NCBI GenBank assembly: GCA_025963615.1
Contig: JAOQAL010000409.1
Span: 1-10,857 of the forward strand
Length of the DNA stretch: 10,857 nucleotides
Origin: Chitinophagaceae bacterium
GTDB taxonomy: Bacteria > Bacteroidota > Bacteroidia > Chitinophagales > Chitinophagaceae
Reading direction: 5' to 3'
The translations under genes and the position numbers were made by a program. The notes under the pieces were generated by a model. The model was not told the DNA's origin. It saw only the letters and a list, made by a program, of their open reading frames with translations, and searched no databases. Shown in pieces: positions 7,319 through 10,857 of this stretch (its first letter is position 1; each line of letters starts with the position of its first letter).

Positions 7319-7475
7319 TCAGGACCGGCTATAACCCGACCCTGTGTTTGGATTGAAAAAATACCCTTATTGATACCAGGGATATAAAACTTGAAATAAT
7401 ACCTATTGAAATACTTAATCAGGTCATTCAAGGCAATTGTTGGAGTTGTGTGCCGATCATTTTAAATATTAATCT

Positions 7476-8432
7476 ATGACTAGGACGCTTGAAAAAATCA
7501 GTGACATCAAATTTATCGCCGTTGTAATAATATTACTTAACACATTCTGTGCAACTGCCCAACTATATCCGCATGAAGGATACCTTGATGTTAAGGGTGG
7601 TAAAGTATGGTACAGAATAGTTGGCAGTGGCAATAAAACGCCTTTGCTTTTATTGCATGGCGGGCCGGGTGCTACAAGCTATTATTTAAATCCCCTTAAT
7701 GAATTAGCCAAAGACAGACCGGTCATCTTTTTTGATCAGTTAGGTTGCGGACGTTCAAGCAGAATAACAGATACTTCTTTAATGAACCTTGATAATTATG
7801 TGGAGGAAGTAGCGCAACTAAAGGAGGCGCTGGGCATTAATGAATATTACCTCTATGGCCATTCCTGGGGAACGATGCTGGGGATGGATTACTATTTGAA
7901 GCATCCTGAAGGAATTAAGGCGATTATTTTCAGTAGTCCTTTATTCAGCACCGATTTATGGATAACTGATGCGCAGCTACTTATCAAAACATTACCTGAT
8001 TCGGTGCAACATACTATCGGCCTGAATGAGCAGCATCAGACCTATTCATCGCCGGACTACCAAAGAGCAGTACAGATCTATTATCATCATTTCCTGATAA
8101 GAACGGAAAAATATCCGGCTGATCTGGATAGTACCAGTAAATCATTTGGCGAAAACGTATATGCCTATATGTGGGGCCCTAGTGAATTTAAAGCTACTGG
8201 TACGCTTAAAAACTATAACAGGTTACAGGAACTGGCCAAAATAATGGTGCCTGTGTTACTTACCTGTGGCGAGTACGATGAAGCAAGGCCAGCTACCGTA
8301 AAGTATTATCAAAGTTTACTACCCGGTTCTAAACTTATCGTGATTAAGAACTCAGGACATAATACCATGATTGATAATACTGAGGACAACAATGAGGCCA
8401 TTGGCGGGTTTTTGAAGAAGATGGATAAATGA
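7476..8432 (+). CDS. Exported alpha/beta hydrolase, proline iminopeptidase-like (S33)
   Basis: This 318-residue protein starts at an ATG at 7476. Residues 1-29 form a signal peptide (hydrophobic FIAVVIILLNTFCATA, likely cleavage before Gln29 or shortly after). The cysteine at 25 does not fit a lipobox. Catalytic features of the S33 peptidase family are present: LLLLHGGPGA (57-66) as the oxyanion loop, FFDQLGCGRSS (85-95), the nucleophile elbow YGHSWGT with Ser130, acid Asp268 in GEYDEARP, and His295 in NSGHNT. The HGGPG and DQxGxGRS motifs separate it from the other hydrolase at 460-1332. Release of N-terminal proline or other amino acids from peptides is the family's usual role, but related enzymes cleave esters, so the substrate is open. 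It lies 157 bp after the LytTR gene on the same strand; no clear terminator or promoter was found between them. Confidence 0.9.
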   Translation: MTRTLEKISDIKFIAVVIILLNTFCATAQLYPHEGYLDVKGGKVWYRIVGSGNKTPLLLLHGGPGATSYYLNPLNELAKDRPVIFFDQLGCGRSSRITDTSLMNLDNYVEEVAQLKEALGINEYYLYGHSWGTMLGMDYYLKHPEGIKAIIFSSPLFSTDLWITDAQLLIKTLPDSVQHTIGLNEQHQTYSSPDYQRAVQIYYHHFLIRTEKYPADLDSTSKSFGENVYAYMWGPSEFKATGTLKNYNRLQELAKIMVPVLLTCGEYDEARPATVKYYQSLLPGSKLIVIKNSGHNTMIDNTEDNNEAIGGFLKKMDK

Positions 8433-8585
8433 TAGCGCTTTGCCCCGGAATCTGGTTTGATTTATATTTTGTTCCATCCATAAAAAATAAAACTTTACTC
8501 TTCTGGTGTTGTGTCCCGCATCCTTTATGTTGACAGAGTCGAACCGAAGTTTTGCCTTTCACTGGGAAAAGACGTAGCTATTTGT

Positions 8586-8747
8586 ATGACCAAAAGCAAA
8601 GTCAAATCGGGAAGGGAGAATATCAGAACGCCCGAAATATTAAAACTATTAAGGACAGATAACATGTCTGGCGAATCACCTGAACTAATTGAACTTTTCG
8701 AAAGACAAGATGATGCCTTTAAGGGAAAGCTCATATCAAAATTATAA
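8586..8747 (+). CDS. Possible small hypothetical protein (53 residues)
   Basis: An ATG at 8586 opens a frame of 53 codons ending in TAA at 8745-8747. The product is charged and predicted helical (TPEILKLLRTDN, then SPELIELFERQDDAFKGK) with no membrane segment, signal peptide or known motif. The frame is also open upstream of this ATG to 8511, which would fit the 3' end of a lost larger gene. No Shine-Dalgarno or promoter is evident. I do not recognise it; it may be a real short gene or a remnant. Confidence 0.3.
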   Translation: MTKSKVKSGRENIRTPEILKLLRTDNMSGESPELIELFERQDDAFKGKLISKL

Positions 8748-8769
8748 AAACTTAACTGACCCATAATAA

Positions 8770-9031
8770 TTGTTATGCACTACTGGGGCAGATGGAAGCT
8801 GTGTTTCAATAGTTACGGAATCGTTGTAAAATCAGTCGGCCGGCCCGTACGGAATACCATTTTACGAACATCGGAAAGCCCTGATCGTTGCCGTCAGTTA
8901 TACGGACACTCGGTCGATTCGACAGATTTGAACTTCCCTCTATTTTTTTCCATAAGAAAGCAGACTACCCAAAATTTATAGACCCGGTAACTCCATGCGG
9001 CAATTGCCCGTGCAAGGAATATGCAAAATAA
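8770..9031 (+). pseudogene. Possible decayed gene, ending in a cysteine cluster
   Basis: One frame reads TTGADGSCVSIVTESL, hits TAA at 8827-8829, then continues with SAGPYGIPFYEHRKALIV and VSYTDTRSIRQ to a TGA at 8929-8931. A second plus-strand frame (8885-9031) picks up with RFDRFELPSIFFHKKADY and ends in FIDPVTPCGNCPCKEYAK before TAA. The composition is protein-like on both sides of a frame change around 8900-8925. One nonsense change and one frameshift would therefore explain the region. PCGNC resembles the PCxxC zinc motif of cytidine-deaminase-fold proteins, but no HAE or CAE partner motif is visible, so I make no family call. Confidence 0.3.
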
Positions 9032-9212
9032 GTATAGTAGCTCTTGCCGAAAGAAGCTATTAACCAATCGCCGCTTTGAGGCGACTGGCTATATCATTTT
9101 TTGTGATCATGGGCGTGTAAGCGGTATCCCAGGTTGAAAAAAATTTCGGACCCCATCCTGTTTTTCGCTTTTGTTTTAACGCTGCGAATTCGACTGGCCA
9201 ACACTGAAAGAT

Positions 9213-9233
9213 ATGCTGAACCAAATTCAGCAT
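9213..9233. repeat. Palindromic element with ATGCTGAA / TTCAGCAT arms
   Basis: ATGCTGAA (9213-9220), a CCAAA loop, and TTCAGCAT (9226-9233) make a perfect 8-bp stem. Hairpins built on this TGCTGAA/TTCAGCA pattern are familiar as interspersed repeats in Bacteroidota and other bacteria. It lies inside an antisense open frame (9266-9060) that starts with TTG and looks like a repeat-derived ORF rather than a gene. Copy number in the genome is unknown. Confidence 0.5.
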
Positions 9234-9324
9234 TATTTTCTGGAGGGTTGGCGTGTTATTTTTCAAGGTTGTTCAAAACAAATTATTGAAAGCTTTGAAA
9301 GGCTGTAAAACTTGTAACAGAATA

Positions 9325-9352
9325 TTTGACACCCATAATAGATATATCTTTA
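9325..9352 (+). promoter_or_regulatory. Tentative promoter of the repeat-protein gene
   Basis: TTTG (9325-9328) and TATCTTTA (9345-9352, one base off TAnnTTTG) are separated by 16 nt, slightly shorter than usual. The leader to the ATG at 9437 would be about 75 nt. AAGGAG at about 9401-9406 is too far from that ATG to serve as its Shine-Dalgarno. Confidence 0.2.
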
Positions 9353-9436
9353 ACAAAATTCTTCATAGGTTATTGGTTACTGCCCAGTACATGAAATTAC
9401 AAGGAGTAAATAACCAAAAATCTTAATCAATTCCAT

Positions 9437-10857
9437 ATGAAAAAAATCTACGTTATCAATTCAATACAAAATTTATCTAAGAAAATTCAATCTGGATTAT
9501 TCTTTATCCTCAGCTTTTTACTGATAACAGGCAATTTTGCTCAGGCTCAAACAGGTGTAACCTGGACGACACAGATCACAGGATTAGATAACAGTTGGCG
9601 TTCTATTGCCTACGGCAATGGCTTGTTTGTGGCGGTGGCCATTACAGGAACAGGCAACCGGTTGATGACCAGCGCGGATGGCATTGTCTGGACGATCCGC
9701 AGTTCAGCAGCAGATAACAGTTGGACTTCGGTTGTCTACGCTAATGGTTTGTTTGTGGCAGTGGCAAATTCAGGAACCGGCAACCGGGTGATGACCAGCC
9801 CCGACGGCATGACCTGGACGATCCGCAGTTCCGCAGCAGATAACCAATGGACTTCGGTTACCTACGGCAATAGCTTGTTTGTGGCGGTGGCCAATACAGG
9901 GACAGGCAACCGGGTGATGACCAGCGCGGATGGCATGACCTGGACGATCCGCAGTTCCGCGGCAGATAACTTTTGGACTTCTGTTGTCTACGGCAATGGC
10001 CTGTTTGTGGCGGTGGCACAAACAGGAACAGGCAACCGGGTGATGACCAGCCCGGATGGCATGACTTGGACGATCCGCAGTTCCGCAGCAGATAACAGTT
10101 GGACTTCGGTTATCTACGGCAATAGCTTGTTTGTGGCGGTGGCCAATACAGGGACCGGCAACCGGGTGATGACCAGCCCCGATGGCATTGTCTGGACGAT
10201 CCACAGTTCAGCGGCGAATAACAGTTGGACTTCGGTTACTTATGCTAATAGCTTATTTGTGGCGGTGGCCTCTACTGGAGCCGGCAACCGGGTGATGACC
10301 AGTCCCGATGGCATTACCTGGACAATTGTCAATCATCTTGCAGATAACCAATGGACTTCTGTTGTCTACGGCAATAGCTTGTTTGTGGCGGTGGCGAGTT
10401 CAGGAACCGGCAACCGGGTAATGACCAGCCCGGATGGCATTACCTGGACGATCCGCAGTTCAGCAGCAGATAACTCTTGGACTTCTGTTGTCTACGGCAA
10501 TGGCCTGTTTGTGGCGGTGGCACAAACAGGAACAGGCAACCGGGTAATGACCAGTCCGGATGGCATTACCTGGACGATCCGCAGTTCAGCAGCAGATAAC
10601 AATTGGTATGCTGTTGGCTACGGTAATGGTTTGTTTGTGGCGGTGGCCACTTCAGGAACTGGCAATCGGGTAATGACCAGCCCGGATGGCGTGACCTGGA
10701 CGATCCGCAGTTCCGCAGCAGATAACAATTGGCGTTCTATTGTCTACGGCAATGGCCTGTTTGTGGCGGTGGCCAGTACAGGGGTCGGCAACCGGGTGAT
10801 GACCAGCCCGGACGGCATGACCTGGACGATTCGCAGTTCCGCAGCAGATAACAGTTG
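9437..10857 (+). CDS. Secreted tandem-repeat protein, probable beta-propeller, 3' end beyond window
   Basis: An ATG at 9437 opens a frame to the right edge: 473 complete codons, no stop. Residues 1-37 are a signal peptide (basic start, LFFILSFLLITGNFA core, cleavage after AQA before Gln38). From residue 51 come ten complete 42-residue repeats and the start of an eleventh. Each has W-x-S-V-x-Y-x-N early, then LFVAVA, then GNRVMTSPDG, then TWTIRSSAA. The S-P-D-G-x-T-W stretch resembles an Asp-box turn of BNR/sialidase-like propellers. Residues 41-50 (VTWTTQITGL) match the last strand of a repeat, as expected if the N-terminus closes the ring or solenoid. No catalytic residues are seen. Related repeat proteins in Bacteroidota are surface or secreted and often end in a type IX sorting domain; whether this one does lies outside the window. 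Function is unknown. Confidence 0.92.
   Translation, partial: MKKIYVINSIQNLSKKIQSGLFFILSFLLITGNFAQAQTGVTWTTQITGLDNSWRSIAYGNGLFVAVAITGTGNRLMTSADGIVWTIRSSAADNSWTSVVYANGLFVAVANSGTGNRVMTSPDGMTWTIRSSAADNQWTSVTYGNSLFVAVANTGTGNRVMTSADGMTWTIRSSAADNFWTSVVYGNGLFVAVAQTGTGNRVMTSPDGMTWTIRSSAADNSWTSVIYGNSLFVAVANTGTGNRVMTSPDGIVWTIHSSAANNSWTSVTYANSLFVAVASTGAGNRVMTSPDGITWTIVNHLADNQWTSVVYGNSLFVAVASSGTGNRVMTSPDGITWTIRSSAADNSWTSVVYGNGLFVAVAQTGTGNRVMTSPDGITWTIRSSAADNNWYAVGYGNGLFVAVATSGTGNRVMTSPDGVTWTIRSSAADNNWRSIVYGNGLFVAVASTGVGNRVMTSPDGMTWTIRSSAADNS
9587..10857 (+). repeat. 126-bp direct tandem repeats, 10 full copies plus an eleventh started
   Basis: Units start at 9587, 9713, 9839, 9965, 10091, 10217, 10343, 10469, 10595, 10721 and 10847, exactly 126 bp apart with no insertion or deletion. 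The second half of the unit (coding GNRVMTSPDG) is most conserved. Changes cluster at codons 3-10 and 19-22. Unit 4 is 70/126 G+C (about 56%), clearly richer than the flanking DNA. Unit 6 ends in VNHLA instead of RSSAA. Confidence 0.97.

Larger units (their letters stand above)
8433..9436. other. 1-kb gap with decayed or non-coding sequence
   Basis: No intact, recognisable gene occupies this stretch. It holds one possible 53-codon ORF (8586-8747), an interrupted frame with protein-like sequence (8770-9031), a palindromic element with an antisense open frame (9060-9266), and the leader of the repeat-protein gene. Stops in all frames and shifts between protein-like segments suggest old gene remnants rather than purely regulatory DNA. 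Confidence 0.55.

Noticed and set aside
8775..8981. 68-codon frame starting MHYWGRWKLCF
   Set aside because: Other frames of the same DNA read more protein-like segments (see the possible pseudogene); this one has an unlikely composition and no signals.
9391..9426. Eleven-codon upstream ORF before the repeat-protein gene
   Set aside because: It is short, has no ribosome-binding site or attenuator-like codon run, and is likely chance.
9770..10204. Long antisense open frame (144 codons) across the repeat array
   Set aside because: It is opposite the phased 126-bp repeats, so its own sequence repeats with the same period. An accidental stop-free frame in one unit is copied into all; there is no independent start signal.

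Overview
The window looks like chromosomal DNA of a Bacteroidota species, probably from the Sphingobacteriales or Chitinophagales. The evidence is A/T-rich leaders without clear Shine-Dalgarno sequences, one promoter matching the phylum's TTTG / TAnnTTTG pattern, a LytS-type histidine kinase with a LytTR regulator, a DUF4395 protein, and a DUF1801 / VOC / SRPBCC / ArsR gene group. The genus cannot be fixed from this sequence.

Positions 1-2707 (minus strand) hold a group of small-protein genes. In transcription order they are an ArsR-type repressor, an AHSA1-type SRPBCC protein overlapping it by ATGA, a PhnB-like VOC protein, an exported alpha/beta hydrolase and a DUF1801 protein cut by the window edge. 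A good promoter with a dyad over its -7 box lies just upstream of arsR, which suggests autorepression. Two 18-bp palindromes with the same 14-bp core bracket the ArsR-SRPBCC pair.

Positions 2759-3122 hold no convincing gene, only palindromes, a GC-rich hairpin and a tRNA-like scrap. Positions 3123-5344 (minus) hold a tight two-gene unit: a cysteine-rich DUF4395 membrane protein followed 8 bp later by a class V aminotransferase (cysteine desulfurase-like) with a CxC catalytic loop.

Positions 5599-8432 (plus) hold a LytS-family sensor kinase and its LytTR response regulator, overlapping by 8 bp, then an exported proline-iminopeptidase-like hydrolase.

Positions 8433-9436 are about 1 kb of mostly decayed or non-coding DNA. 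It contains a possible 53-residue ORF, an interrupted reading frame ending in a cysteine cluster, and a palindromic element. From 9437 to the right edge runs the start of a large secreted protein built from 42-residue (126-bp) repeats: ten full copies and the start of an eleventh, all in register, GC-richer than their surroundings and probably forming beta-propeller blades. Its end lies outside the window.

No rRNA, tRNA, CRISPR array, transposase or integrase was found. The most distinctive elements are the repeat protein and the aminotransferase / DUF4395 pair. No complete new defence or mobile system is visible.
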